NCBI RefSeq assembly: GCF_021249345.1
Contig: NZ_CP089588.1
Span: 992,001-1,056,000, forward strand
Direction of reading: 5' to 3'
DNA from: Halobacterium wangiae
Lineage (GTDB): Archaea; Halobacteriota; Halobacteria; Halobacteriales; Halobacteriaceae
Length of the DNA stretch: 64,000 bases
Positions 8,087 to 16,676 of this stretch are shown here, piece by piece (the stretch's first letter is position 1; each line of letters opens with the position of its first letter). The notes under the pieces are model-generated. The model was not told where the DNA came from, did not search any database, and saw only the letters and a list, made by a program, of their open reading frames with translations. The translations under genes were made by a program, and so were the position numbers.

Positions 8087-8421
8087 GCCCCCCTGTTGAA
8101 CGGGCCGTGGTTTAGCCGGTTCGGTTGGCCCAGCAGCAATCCTTAATGATTATTAATACCCTTTTCCACATACCTGCATGATTATTCATTAACTTTATTC
8201 GCGTCACCGCCGCCTGTCTGGTCGTCGTGCTCGCAGCACACAGCCACGAACGGACTCGCACCACCCGCCGACCACCCAGAGACCGACGGAGACCCACCTG
8301 ATGCCCCGATACACCGACATCGAGAACACCGGCATGCCAGTCGTGCCAGACCTCAGAACGGACGCCGACCGCCAGCAGTGCCTCGAAGAGACCGTCCAGA
8401 GCCACCGACTCCCACCCACCG
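8087..8421. other. Long intergenic leader upstream of aceA
   Basis: This is the only gap above 300 nt between confident genes. Its left part (8135-8200) is the most AT-rich stretch nearby and holds two similar blocks, AATGATTATTAAT and CATGATTATTCATTA. ACTTTATTCGCG near 8190-8201 could be the aceA promoter, giving a leader of roughly 200 nt. Inside lie a possible 24-codon GTG ORF (8227-8301) and the coupled 42-aa ORF at 8301-8429. The SWIM gene promoter must lie at the left edge. Confidence 0.5.
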
Positions 8422-8429
8422 ATGACTGA
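8301..8429 (+). CDS. Small ORF (42 aa) translationally coupled to aceA
   Basis: ATG at 8301 opens a 42-codon ORF beginning [20 protein letters not shown] and ending RLPPTDD. Its stop overlaps the aceA start in the 8-nt arrangement ATGACTGA (8422-8429). The aceA stop overlaps the aceB start with exactly the same 8 nt (9452-9459). That identical junction, and the moderately acidic composition, argue that the ORF is translated. I do not recognise the protein; it could be a regulatory leader peptide or a small subunit. Confidence 0.45.
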   Translation: MPRYTDIENTGMPVVPDLRTDADRQQCLEETVQSHRLPPTDD

Positions 8430-9459
8430 CGACACCGACTACACGCGACGAGACCTCGACAACCCCGCGGGCCGTGAGTTCCGCGAGAAAATCGACGAAC
8501 AGGAGTACGTGTTCGCCCCCGGCCTCTACCACGCGCTGGACGCCCGCCTCGCCGAGATGGCGGGCCTCGACGCCGCGTACATGAGCGGCTACTCGACGGT
8601 GCTCGGCCAGTTCGGCCTCCCGGACCTCGAGATGGTGTCGATGACGGAGATGGTCGAGAACGCCAAGCGCATCGTCGACGCCACCGACCTCCCCGTCGTC
8701 GCGGACTGCGACACGGGCTACGGCGGCATCCACAACGTCCGGCGGGCCGTCCGGGAGTACGAGAAGGCGGGCGTCGCCGCCGTCCACATCGAGGACCAGA
8801 CGACGCCCAAGCGCTGTGGGCACATCGCTGGCAAGCAGATCGTCTCCCGGGAGAAGGCCCGCGCGCGCTTCGAGGCCGCAGTGGACGCCAGACAGAGCGA
8901 GGACACGGTCGTTATCGCGCGCACGGACGCCTACGGCTCCGCGAACGGCGACTGGGAGGAACACCTCGAACGCGGCCGCATCTACGCCGACGCCGGCGTC
9001 GACATCGTCTGGCCCGAGATGCCCGACCCCTCCCGCGAGGACGCCGTCGAGTACGCCGAGACCATCCACGAGACCCACCCGGACCTCGACCTCGCGTTCA
9101 ACTACTCGTCGTCGTTCGCGTGGAGCGAACAGGACGACCCGCTGACGTTCTCCGAACTCGGCGGCCTCGGCTACAACTACATCTTCGTGACGCTGTACGC
9201 GCTCCACTCGGGCGCCCACGCCGTCTACGAGGACATGGCGAACGTCCAGGAGAACGCCGAGCAGGCGCAGTTCGACCTCGAGGACCGCTACCTCGGCCAC
9301 GAGACGGAGAGCCACCACGAACTCTCCCAGGTGTCCCGGTACCAGGACATCGAGACGGAGTTCGACCCGGAGGCCCGCCGGCGCATCGAGAACTCCGAGG
9401 GGTTCTCCGAGGACGACGCCGACCCCATCACGGCCCAGGAAACCGGAGACGATGACTGA
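8422..9459 (+). CDS. aceA: Isocitrate lyase (PEP mutase/ICL superfamily)
   Basis: A 345-aa enzyme that cleaves isocitrate to succinate and glyoxylate, the first step of the glyoxylate bypass. It shows [20 protein letters not shown] (about 52-71), [10 protein letters not shown] (about 93-102, magnesium site) and [11 protein letters not shown] (about 124-134), whose cysteine matches the KRCGH active-site loop of isocitrate/methylisocitrate lyases. The length is closer to methylisocitrate lyase than to bacterial ICL, but the overlapping malate synthase gene downstream supports ICL. It overlaps aceB by 8 nt and the small ORF upstream by 8 nt. Confidence 0.88.
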   Translation: MTDDTDYTRRDLDNPAGREFREKIDEQEYVFAPGLYHALDARLAEMAGLDAAYMSGYSTVLGQFGLPDLEMVSMTEMVENAKRIVDATDLPVVADCDTGYGGIHNVRRAVREYEKAGVAAVHIEDQTTPKRCGHIAGKQIVSREKARARFEAAVDARQSEDTVVIARTDAYGSANGDWEEHLERGRIYADAGVDIVWPEMPDPSREDAVEYAETIHETHPDLDLAFNYSSSFAWSEQDDPLTFSELGGLGYNYIFVTLYALHSGAHAVYEDMANVQENAEQAQFDLEDRYLGHETESHHELSQVSRYQDIETEFDPEARRRIENSEGFSEDDADPITAQETGDDD

Positions 9460-10765
9460 CCCGACCGCGCGCCACTACGACCGCGAGTTCGTCCGGACGT
9501 TCTTCACGTCCCCGACCGCCGTGGAGGGCGAGGACGACTCCGCGAAGCTGCTCCGCCGGGCCGCCCAGCTCCGCGGCATGCAGGCGCCGGACGTCTGGGT
9601 GCCGGACAACGAGGACGCCACCGCCCCCTCGATGCGCGACGAAGGGGTAGAGAACGTCGTCGACGTCGTCGCCGAGCACGGCGCCGACTTCCCGGGCGAG
9701 ATCCACCCCCGCATCGTCTGGCACCGCGACGACCCCCAGACCCGCTACCGCGGGTTCCAACACGCTCTCGACATCGCCGACCCCCAGAACGGCGCCAGTG
9801 AGTACATCGACGGCTTCGTGATTCCGGAGGTCGGTGGCGTCGACGACTGGAAGAAGGCCGACGAGTGCCTCACCATCGTCGAGCACGAACACGGCCTCGA
9901 CCCCCGCTCGCTCTCGATGTCCGTCATCGTCGAGAGCGGGGAAGCCGAACTCGCGATGGGCGACCTCCGCGAGGAGATCGGCAAGTCCGAGAACAACCTC
10001 GAACGCCTGTTCCTCCTCGTCGACGGCGAGGTCGACTACACGAAGGACATGCGCGCGATGACGCCGACCGGCGAACTCCCACCGTGGCCCGAACTGCGGC
10101 ACAACACGTCTCGGGGCGCCAGCGCCGCCGGCCTCGTCGCCGTCGACGGCCCCTACGACGACATCCGGGACGTCGAGGGCTACCGCGAGCGCATGCGGGA
10201 GAACCGCGCGAAGGGGATGACCGGCATCTGGTCGCTCACCCCGACCCAGGTCGAGGTGGCGAACACCGCACCGCTCCCGCCCGAGTCCGGGCGCTGGTTG
10301 CTCGACGTCGACGGCGAGTCGGTCGAACTCGACCCCGAGGACGGCCGCCAGGTCTACCGCGGGAACGCACTCTCCCTCGAAGCGACCGGCGAGGACCAGT
10401 ACGTCCTCCGGGTCGGTGGCGACGAGCGAACACTCGACGGCGACGAACTCCACGAGAAACTGCTCGACCGCACGTCCTACGTCCCGAGCATGGACGACAT
10501 CGTGGACTCGATGGAGGCGTTCGAGACCGCCAAGGAGTCCGGGAAGGGCGCCATCGCGATGACGCAGTCGACGACGCTCGCCGTCGGCGACGTCGAAGTC
10601 GACCTGAGCCGGGACCGGATGTGGGACGAAGCCACCTACCAGGCCGCCCAGACGCCCATCACGCTGTTCCAAGACGTCTACGAACACCGGTCCGACCAGC
10701 ACGAAGAACTCGAAGAACGGTACGGTGCGGACGTCGTCGAACGCGCCACGAACGTCGGCGGCTGA
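9452..10765 (+). CDS. aceB: Malate synthase (haloarchaeal, HpcH/HpaI-like)
   Basis: A 437-aa protein, much shorter than bacterial malate synthases A and G but typical of the haloarchaeal type. Family role: condensing glyoxylate with acetyl-CoA to malate. The N-terminal part has CitE/HpcH-like features: [15 protein letters not shown] (about 49-63), [14 protein letters not shown] (about 80-93) and [12 protein letters not shown] (acidic metal-binding segment). The C-terminal third, with a stretch resembling a small beta domain, is specific to this group. Start ATG at 9452 lies within the end of aceA, so translation is probably coupled. Confidence 0.87.
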   Translation: MTDPTARHYDREFVRTFFTSPTAVEGEDDSAKLLRRAAQLRGMQAPDVWVPDNEDATAPSMRDEGVENVVDVVAEHGADFPGEIHPRIVWHRDDPQTRYRGFQHALDIADPQNGASEYIDGFVIPEVGGVDDWKKADECLTIVEHEHGLDPRSLSMSVIVESGEAELAMGDLREEIGKSENNLERLFLLVDGEVDYTKDMRAMTPTGELPPWPELRHNTSRGASAAGLVAVDGPYDDIRDVEGYRERMRENRAKGMTGIWSLTPTQVEVANTAPLPPESGRWLLDVDGESVELDPEDGRQVYRGNALSLEATGEDQYVLRVGGDERTLDGDELHEKLLDRTSYVPSMDDIVDSMEAFETAKESGKGAIAMTQSTTLAVGDVEVDLSRDRMWDEATYQAAQTPITLFQDVYEHRSDQHEELEERYGADVVERATNVGG

Positions 10766-10802
10766 GCCGCTCGTTCGTTCTTCATCGTGGCTCGCGGCTC
10801 AC

Positions 10803-10875
10803 GGGTCGTTTCACTCCCCGCTCACTCGTTCCGAGGCGCGTAGCGCCTCGGGCCTCGCAACCACGACCCTTTTTT
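10803..10875 (+). terminator. Nested-hairpin terminator after aceB
   Basis: Outer arms GGGTCGT (10803-10809) and ACGACCC (10863-10869) enclose a 9-bp perfect stem, CCGAGGCGC (10831-10839) and GCGCCTCGG (10843-10851), with loop GTA. Six T residues follow (10870-10875). The stem plus U-tract fits a transcription terminator for the aceAB operon, just ahead of trm1. Confidence 0.6.
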
Positions 10876-10897
10876 CGCACCCCCACCGAGTAGCGGT

Positions 10898-12013
10898 ATG
10901 CTCGTCGAGGAGGGCGGCGTCACGGTCGAGGTTCCAGGGGAGTCCGGCGGCGGCGAGGGCGCCGACGACGGCGTGTTCTTCAACCCGACTCAGGAGCTCA
11001 ACCGGGACGTGACGGTCGCGACGCTGGCGGCGTACCGGGAGCGCGAGCCACGCGCGACCACCTACCTCGACGCGATGGCGGCCAGCGGCATCCGGGGCGT
11101 CCGGGCGGCCGCGAACGGCTGGGACGCGACGCTCGCCGACCTCGACCCGGACGCCGTGGAACTCGCACGGGCGAACCTCGCGCGAAACGGCCTCGACGGC
11201 GAGGTCGTCGAGCGGAACGTCAACAGCCTCCTGTACGACGACGACCGGTTCTTCGACATCGTGGACGTCGACCCGTTCGGGACGCCGATCCCGTTCGCGG
11301 ACGCGGCGTTCGCCAACGCCCGGAACCTCGTCTGCATCACGGCGACGGACACTGCCCCGCTCTGCGGTGCGCACTTCGAGTCCGGCGTGCGGAAGTACGG
11401 AGCAGTCCCGCGGAATACGGAGTACCACGCGGAGATGGGGCTGCGGGTGTTGCTGTCGGCGCTCGCGCGCACCGCGGCGCGCTACGACGTCGGCGTCACG
11501 CCCGTCCTGAGCCACGTCAGCGACCACTACGTGCGGACGTACCTCGACCTCTCCCACCGCGCGACGGACGCCAACAGCGCTATCGACGAACTCGGGTACG
11601 TCTACCACTGCCAGCAGTGTCTCCACCGCGAACACGAGGACGGCCTGATCGCCGACCCGCGCGACGAGTGCCCACACTGCGGCGGCGACCAGGTGCTGTC
11701 CGCCGGCCCGCTGTGGCTCGGTCCCGCCCACGACGAGGCGTTCGTGGCGAGTGTGCGCGAGCAGGTCACCGACGAGATGGGGACGGCGAAGCGCGCCCGG
11801 AAGCTCCTCGACACCGTCGAGGGCGAACTCCACGAACCAACGCACTTCGACCAGCACCGCCTCTACAGGCAGTGGTCCGAACCCGCGATCGGGATGGACG
11901 AGTTCCTCGACGAACTGACAGACGCCGGCCTCGCGGCCTCCCGGACGCACTTCGGGGGGACGACGTTCAAGACCGACGGGACGCTCGCCGACGTCGAGGC
12001 CGCCGTCCGCTGA
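10898..12013 (+). CDS. trm1: tRNA (guanine26-N2)-dimethyltransferase Trm1
   Basis: A 371-aa SAM-dependent methyltransferase making N2,N2-dimethylguanosine at tRNA position 26. It has an N-terminal [14 protein letters not shown] (about 27-40), a Rossmann motif [28 protein letters not shown], and the catalytic-region motif [11 protein letters not shown] (about 122-132). A zinc-ribbon insert follows (CQQC near 238 and CPHC near 258), typical of archaeal Trm1. Start ATG 10898; it lies downstream of the aceB terminator. Confidence 0.93.
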   Translation: MLVEEGGVTVEVPGESGGGEGADDGVFFNPTQELNRDVTVATLAAYREREPRATTYLDAMAASGIRGVRAAANGWDATLADLDPDAVELARANLARNGLDGEVVERNVNSLLYDDDRFFDIVDVDPFGTPIPFADAAFANARNLVCITATDTAPLCGAHFESGVRKYGAVPRNTEYHAEMGLRVLLSALARTAARYDVGVTPVLSHVSDHYVRTYLDLSHRATDANSAIDELGYVYHCQQCLHREHEDGLIADPRDECPHCGGDQVLSAGPLWLGPAHDEAFVASVREQVTDEMGTAKRARKLLDTVEGELHEPTHFDQHRLYRQWSEPAIGMDEFLDELTDAGLAASRTHFGGTTFKTDGTLADVEAAVR

Positions 12014-12077
12014 CCGACGGATGCATCAGTTCGCGCGCACGACCCGATTTATGGGTAGGGCTGCCGAACGTACCGAC

Positions 12078-13247
12078 GTGACCCGACTCCGGAACGCCAT
12101 CGGTCTCCTGAAGCAGATGGTCCGGACGGCGCGCGACGAACAGGTGACGTTCCTCTCGGCCGCCGTCGCGTACTACGCGTTCGTCTCTATCGTCCCCCTG
12201 CTGTTGCTCGGCGTCGCCGTCGGCACCGCCGTCGGCGGGGAGGCGCTCGTCGACGCCGTCGTCGGGAACCTCGACCAGTTCCTCACCGACACCGGACAGG
12301 ACGTCGTCCGCGACGCGCTGACGAGCGCCCGCGGACAGGTGAGCGCGACGGCCGCCGGGCTCGCCCTGTTGATGTGGTCCGGGCTGAAACTGTTCCGCGG
12401 CCTCGACGTGGCGTTCTCCCGGATCTACGGCGTCCAGGCTATCGAGTCGCTCCCGAAGCAGGTGACCGACGCCACCGTCGTGCTCGCCACCATCGCGGTG
12501 GCCGTCGTCGCCTCCGTCGGCATCGGCTTCCTCGTCCCGTCGCTCGGCGTCGTCGCGTACGTGAACGTCGCCACGGTGACGACGCTGTTCGTCTCGCTGT
12601 CGCTCGTCTTCCTGCCGGCCTACTACGTCTTTCCGAACGTCCCGATGACAGTTCGGCAGGCAGTCCCCGGGGCGACGTTCGCGGCCCTCGGGTGGACGGC
12701 CCTCTCCCAGTCCTTCCGCGTCTACACCGGGTACGTCGGGGGGATGGAGGTGTACGGCTTCCTCGGCGCGGCGCTGCTGCTGGTGACCTGGCTCTACGTT
12801 GGCGCCATAATTATCACCCTCGGTGCAGTATTGAATGCTGTGTTGTCGGGACGAACTGACGACGACGACGAATCCGCCCGCCCGCCCCCCGAGGAGGCGC
12901 CCGACATCGCCGAACTCGGCGCCGAAGTCGAGGCGATGCGCGCGGAGCTGGACGCGAAGACCGTGAGCAAGCAGGACCTCGAGAGCGACCTGAAGCGGTA
13001 CGTCCGCGCCCGGATGCGCCGCGGGCACGCCCGGGGCTGGGGGCCGTACCTCGTGTTGCTGTACGGCACGGCGATGACCATCGGCGCGTTCGTCTACCTC
13101 GGCGGTGGCTGGGCGATCCTGGCGATGGTCGTCGTCTGGCTCTCCACCCTCGGCCTCTACACGCTGATGGTGCTGTTCGGCCTCGGCGCGAACGCCATCG
13201 GCCTCCCGGGTCGCCTCGCCGACCGCGTGCGTTCGTGGCGATCATGA
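12078..13247 (+). CDS. YihY/BrkB family membrane protein
   Basis: A membrane protein of about 389 aa if read from the GTG at 12078; an in-frame ATG at 12021 would add 19 residues. I prefer 12078 because TTTATGGG at 12048-12055 then sits at TATA distance. The N-terminal FLSAAVAYYAFVSIVPLLLL and the later AWTALSQSF/GFLGAALLLVTWLYVGA segments are YihY/BrkB-like, with about six hydrophobic helices. An acidic cytoplasmic stretch (near 265-310) and three more hydrophobic segments follow, so the C-terminus is extended. Once called ribonuclease BN, the family's function is unsettled. The PAP2 gene overlaps it by 4 nt (ATGA). Confidence 0.8.
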   Translation: MTRLRNAIGLLKQMVRTARDEQVTFLSAAVAYYAFVSIVPLLLLGVAVGTAVGGEALVDAVVGNLDQFLTDTGQDVVRDALTSARGQVSATAAGLALLMWSGLKLFRGLDVAFSRIYGVQAIESLPKQVTDATVVLATIAVAVVASVGIGFLVPSLGVVAYVNVATVTTLFVSLSLVFLPAYYVFPNVPMTVRQAVPGATFAALGWTALSQSFRVYTGYVGGMEVYGFLGAALLLVTWLYVGAIIITLGAVLNAVLSGRTDDDDESARPPPEEAPDIAELGAEVEAMRAELDAKTVSKQDLESDLKRYVRARMRRGHARGWGPYLVLLYGTAMTIGAFVYLGGGWAILAMVVVWLSTLGLYTLMVLFGLGANAIGLPGRLADRVRSWRS

Positions 13248-14107
13248 CCGGGCGCGGAATCGGCGTGGCCGAGGCGATCGCCGGGAGCGTTCCAGGCTCG
13301 CTCGTCGTCGTGCTGGCCGTGCTCACCTTCCTCGGGAGCACCTGGCTCATCACGACACTCGGGCCCGCCGTCTACCTCTTCGGCCCGCGCCGCGGGCTGC
13401 TCTCGAGACGCGACGGCGCGCGCCTGCTCGCGGTGAGCATCGGCGCGCTCGCGCTCGTCGTCCTCCTGAAGGGGCTGTTCGACGTGGCGCGACCACCGGA
13501 GACGGTGATGCTGATCGCCGAGGAGGGCAACGGCTTCCCGAGCGGACACGCGACGGGGGCGGCGGCGTTCTACGGGGGACTCGCAGCGCTCGTCGGCGTC
13601 GGTACGCGCGTCCGACGGCTGCTGGCCGCGGCCGGGATGGTCGCCTTCGTCTCGTTCACGCGACTCGCGCTCGGCGTCCACTACCTCGTGGACGTGGTGG
13701 CTGGCGCCGCGCTCGGCGCCGCGTTCGTCGGCGTCCTACTCGCACTCACCCGTCGCCGCGTCGGCTACGGGTTCGGCGTCGCGTTCGTCACCGCGGTCGC
13801 CGCCGTCGTTCTCGTCGGGCCACACCACGACGCGATGGCCGCGCTCGGCGGGACGGCCGGTGTCCTCGTCGGCTGGTGGCTGGTCACCGAGCGTGACGCG
13901 CTCGAACGACCCGTACGCACGGTGCCGACGCTCGTGGCGCTGGCGCTGCTGGGCAGTGCGGCGGCAGCCACGCTGGCGCTCGACGCCCCGATTCCGGCAG
14001 TCGTGGCCGCCCACGTCGCCGCCGGAGTCGGGTTCGTCGGTCTGCCCGCGCTTCAGAAGGTCTCGAGGTACCGGTCGAGTTCCCAGTCGGAGACGTCGAC
14101 GCGGTAG
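13244..14107 (+). CDS. PAP2-superfamily membrane phosphatase
   Basis: A 287-aa integral membrane acid phosphatase. The three PAP2 motifs are present: KGLFDVARP (about 75-83), PSGHATG (about 98-104) and [18 protein letters not shown] (about 141-158), with the catalytic histidines in the last two. Likely substrates are lipid phosphates or polyprenyl diphosphates at the membrane; the sequence does not say which. ATG at 13244 overlaps the BrkB stop (ATGA), so the two are coupled and may both act at the membrane. Its last 55 nt overlap the convergent glnA end. Confidence 0.85.
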   Translation: MTGRGIGVAEAIAGSVPGSLVVVLAVLTFLGSTWLITTLGPAVYLFGPRRGLLSRRDGARLLAVSIGALALVVLLKGLFDVARPPETVMLIAEEGNGFPSGHATGAAAFYGGLAALVGVGTRVRRLLAAAGMVAFVSFTRLALGVHYLVDVVAGAALGAAFVGVLLALTRRRVGYGFGVAFVTAVAAVVLVGPHHDAMAALGGTAGVLVGWWLVTERDALERPVRTVPTLVALALLGSAAAATLALDAPIPAVVAAHVAAGVGFVGLPALQKVSRYRSSSQSETSTR

Positions 14108-15420
14108 TCGTCGAACTCCGACCGCTTCGCCTCGACGAACTTCTCCGCGACGTGCTCGCCGAGCGCGTCGGTGACGACGTCGTCTTCGGCCAGTGCGTCC
14201 AGCGCCTCGCCGAGGTTCGACGGGAGCGTCTCGATGCCGTACTCCTGGCGTTTCTGCTCGTCGAACTCGTAGATGTTCTCACGGACCGGTTCGTCGCAGT
14301 CCAGTCCGCGCTCGATGCCGTCGAGGCCGGCGTGGATGAGCACCGCGAACGCGAGGTACGGGTTACACGACGGGTCGGGGAAGCGCGCCTCGATGCGGCT
14401 GGCAGCGGGCACGCGCGCCGCCGGCTTCCGGATGAGCGCCGAACGGTTGCGGTCGGACCACGCCACGTACACCGGGGCTTCGTAGCCCGGGACGAGGCGC
14501 TTGTAGGAGTTCACGGTCGGGTTCGTGACGGCCGCGAGCGCCTTCGCGTGTTCGAGGACGCCGGCGGTGAACTGTTTGGCCTCCTCGGAGAGGTTGAACT
14601 CGTCGTCGGCGTCGTGGAACGCGTTCGTGCCGTCCTCGGTGAACAGCGAGAAGTGGGCGTGCATGCCCGACCCGTTGATGCGCGGGATGGGCTTGGGCAT
14701 GAACGTCGCGTGGAGGTCGTGCTGGGCCGCGATAGCGCGGACGACCGTGCGGAACGTCCCGACGTTGTCGGCCGTCGTGAGGGCGTCGTCGTACTCGAAG
14801 TTGATCTCGTGTTGCCCCTCGGCGACCTCGTGGTGGGAGGCCTCGATCTCGAAGCCCATGTCCTCGAGGCCGTAGATGATGTCCCGGCGCACGTCGCTCG
14901 CGAGGTCCTTCGGCGCGAGGTCGAAGTAGCCGCCGGCGTCGTTGGTCTTCGTCGTCGCGCGGCCGTTCTCGTCCTCCTCGAAGAGGAAGAACTCGGGTTC
15001 GGGCGCGGCGTTCACCGTGTACCCCATCTCCTCCGCGCGGTCGAGGGCCTGCTTCAGGACGTAGCGCGGGTCGCCCTCGAACGGTTCGCCCGTCGAGGTG
15101 TTGATGACGTCACAGATGAGACGGGCGGCGCCGCCGGTCTCGCCCTCCCGGGTCCGCCACGGGAGCACCGAGAACGTCTCGGAGTCGGGCTTGAGGCGCA
15201 TGTCGGACTCCTGGATGCGGACGAAGCCGTCGATCGAGGACCCGTCGAAGTAGATACCCTCGCGGAACGCCTTCTCCGCCTGCGAGGCGGGGACGGAGAC
15301 GTTCTTCACGGTGCCGAGGATGTCCGTGAACTGGAGACGCAGGAAGTCGATGCCCTCTTCGTCAATCTTCTCGACGACCGCCTGCTCGCGTTCGTCGAGT
15401 TCCGAGTTGTCGTTCGTCAT
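14053..15420 (-). CDS. glnA: Glutamine synthetase (GS-I type)
   Basis: A 455-aa enzyme making glutamine from glutamate, ammonia and ATP, the main ammonia-assimilation step. It has the beta-grasp N-terminus ([19 protein letters not shown]), a metal-binding [17 protein letters not shown] (about 138-154), GMHAHFSLF (about 253-261) and the ATP-site motif [20 protein letters not shown] (about 308-327). No adenylylation-site tyrosine motif is obvious. It is divergent from lrp; GATTTAACC at 15452-15460 (minus) is the likely TATA box. Confidence 0.95.
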   Translation of the reverse strand: MTNDNSELDEREQAVVEKIDEEGIDFLRLQFTDILGTVKNVSVPASQAEKAFREGIYFDGSSIDGFVRIQESDMRLKPDSETFSVLPWRTREGETGGAARLICDVINTSTGEPFEGDPRYVLKQALDRAEEMGYTVNAAPEPEFFLFEEDENGRATTKTNDAGGYFDLAPKDLASDVRRDIIYGLEDMGFEIEASHHEVAEGQHEINFEYDDALTTADNVGTFRTVVRAIAAQHDLHATFMPKPIPRINGSGMHAHFSLFTEDGTNAFHDADDEFNLSEEAKQFTAGVLEHAKALAAVTNPTVNSYKRLVPGYEAPVYVAWSDRNRSALIRKPAARVPAASRIEARFPDPSCNPYLAFAVLIHAGLDGIERGLDCDEPVRENIYEFDEQKRQEYGIETLPSNLGEALDALAEDDVVTDALGEHVAEKFVEAKRSEFDDYRVDVSDWELDRYLETF

Positions 15421-15491
15421 TTCTATGGACAGAACACACGACTACATCCACGGTTAAATCGTTACCGCTCGGGGTAAGTATGAGCCTGTGC

Positions 15492-15505
15492 GTCCAGAAC
15501 TGGAC
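15492..15505. promoter_or_regulatory. Inverted repeat between glnA and lrp, candidate operator
   Basis: GTCCAG-AA-CTGGAC is a perfect 6-bp inverted repeat. It lies about 10 nt upstream of the lrp TATA-like element (TTCTATAC, 15516-15523) and about 32 nt upstream of the glnA TATA. The position suits a regulator serving both genes; Lrp itself is the obvious candidate. Binding is inferred. Confidence 0.45.
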
Positions 15506-15545
15506 ATTCGTAAACTTCTATACGGGGGAGAGGCAATCGGGGTGT

Positions 15546-16007
15546 ATGACGTACGAGAACCTCGACGCGCGACTCGTGAACGAACTCCTCGGCGACGGCC
15601 GCGCCAGTCTCCGCAGTCTCGGCGAGGACCTCGGCGTCTCCGTCACCACCGTCTCGAACCACCTCCAGACCCTCGAGGAGGGCGGCGTCATCCAGGGGTA
15701 CACGCCCATCGTGAACTACGACGAACTCGGCTACGACGTCACCGCCATCCTCCAGCTCAAGGTCGAGGGCGGTGCACTCCCGGACATCACCGGTCGTCTC
15801 CGCGGTCACAAGCAGATGGTCTCCGTCTACGAGGTGACCGGCGACTACGACGTCGTCGCCGTCGGCAAGTTCAAAGACACCGACGACATGAACGCACTCA
15901 TCAAGGAACTGCTCGCGGACGCCGACATCAAGGAGTCCAACACGAGCGTCGTCCTGAACGCCGCCGCCGAGAACGAGCAGTTCGAACTCGACATCGACGA
16001 GGAGTAG
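15546..16007 (+). CDS. lrp: Lrp/AsnC-family transcriptional regulator next to glnA
   Basis: A 153-aa regulator with an N-terminal winged HTH ([31 protein letters not shown], quoted here as positions about 20-50) and a C-terminal RAM ligand-binding domain ([18 protein letters not shown] at about 92-109). I start at ATG 15546 ([10 protein letters not shown]) since TTCTATAC at 15516 gives a leaderless mRNA; a 22-residue upstream extension would run over the promoter. In Halobacterium salinarum an Lrp protein encoded next to glnA is reported to affect glnA expression, which this divergent arrangement matches. Confidence 0.92.
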   Translation: MTYENLDARLVNELLGDGRASLRSLGEDLGVSVTTVSNHLQTLEEGGVIQGYTPIVNYDELGYDVTAILQLKVEGGALPDITGRLRGHKQMVSVYEVTGDYDVVAVGKFKDTDDMNALIKELLADADIKESNTSVVLNAAAENEQFELDIDEE

Positions 16008-16035
16008 CCCGGCGGTCCAACGGCAGAACGACTGC

Positions 16036-16491
16036 TCAATCCTCTCCAGGGTGCCGGACGACCGCCAGCCAGAACTCCTCGACGGACTGCACGAACTGGA
16101 TGAACTCCTCCGGTTCGACCGGCTTCTGGATGTAGTAGTCCGCGTCGAGGCCGTGCGACCTGGCGATATCCTCGCCCACGTCGGAACTCGAGAGGACGAC
16201 GATGGGGACGTCCGAGAGCGCCGACTCGTCTTTCAGTTCCGACAGCAGCTCCATCCCGGCTTTCCCGGGTAGCCGCGGTTCGAGCAACACGAGGTCGGGT
16301 CGGGGCATCTCCGCGTACGCACCGTGCTGCTGGACGAAGTCGATGGCCGCCTCGCCGTCGGTGACGGTGTAGATCTCGTTCAGCAGTTTCCCGTCGTTGA
16401 ACGATTCGGCGAAGAGCCGAGCGTCCCCCGGGTTGGGTTCGACCAGCAGGATGTCGATGTGATCGCCCACCCGTTCCTCGTCCGGCGTCAT
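16036..16491 (-). CDS. Stand-alone receiver-domain protein with altered phosphorylation site
   Basis: A 151-aa CheY-like receiver without output domain. The fold is clear: DILLVEPNPGDARLF (13-27), LVLLEPRLPGKAG (67-79), VVLSSSD (98-104) and YYIQKPVEPEEF (119-130). However the expected phospho-acceptor Asp is Glu71 and the second residue of the acidic pair is Pro19 (E18-P19). Switch residue S101 and K123 remain. It may be locked or phosphorylation-independent. Start ATG 16491 (MTPDEERVG) is preferred over an in-frame ATG 27 nt upstream. It converges with lrp. Confidence 0.85.
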   Translation of the reverse strand: MTPDEERVGDHIDILLVEPNPGDARLFAESFNDGKLLNEIYTVTDGEAAIDFVQQHGAYAEMPRPDLVLLEPRLPGKAGMELLSELKDESALSDVPIVVLSSSDVGEDIARSHGLDADYYIQKPVEPEEFIQFVQSVEEFWLAVVRHPGED

Positions 16492-16659
16492 TGTGCCTCG
16501 TAACCAGCGAACGGACATAAAGTAGCCGTCGGGAGCAACGTTCGCGCCGCCCGCACAGTGCCGCGCTGGCCTCCCAGCGCGCAGCCGTCGCTGTGCAGCG
16601 ACGCGTCGAAAGAAGTCGCGTGTCGGTGAGCGAGCGGGGCTCTGTCGGCTGTCGTGAAG

Positions 16660-16674
16660 TCGGTCTGAGACCGA
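16660..16674 (-). terminator. Hairpin just after the thermosome stop codon
   Basis: TCGGTC-TGA-GACCGA forms a perfect 6-bp stem 2 nt past the thermosome TAA. No clear U-tract follows. Two more stems lie within the next 100 nt: CGCGCTGG/CCAGCGCG (16562-16581) and GTCGCTG/CAGCGAC (16587-16602). The region may act as 3' end structure. Confidence 0.35.
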
Positions 16675-16676
16675 TC

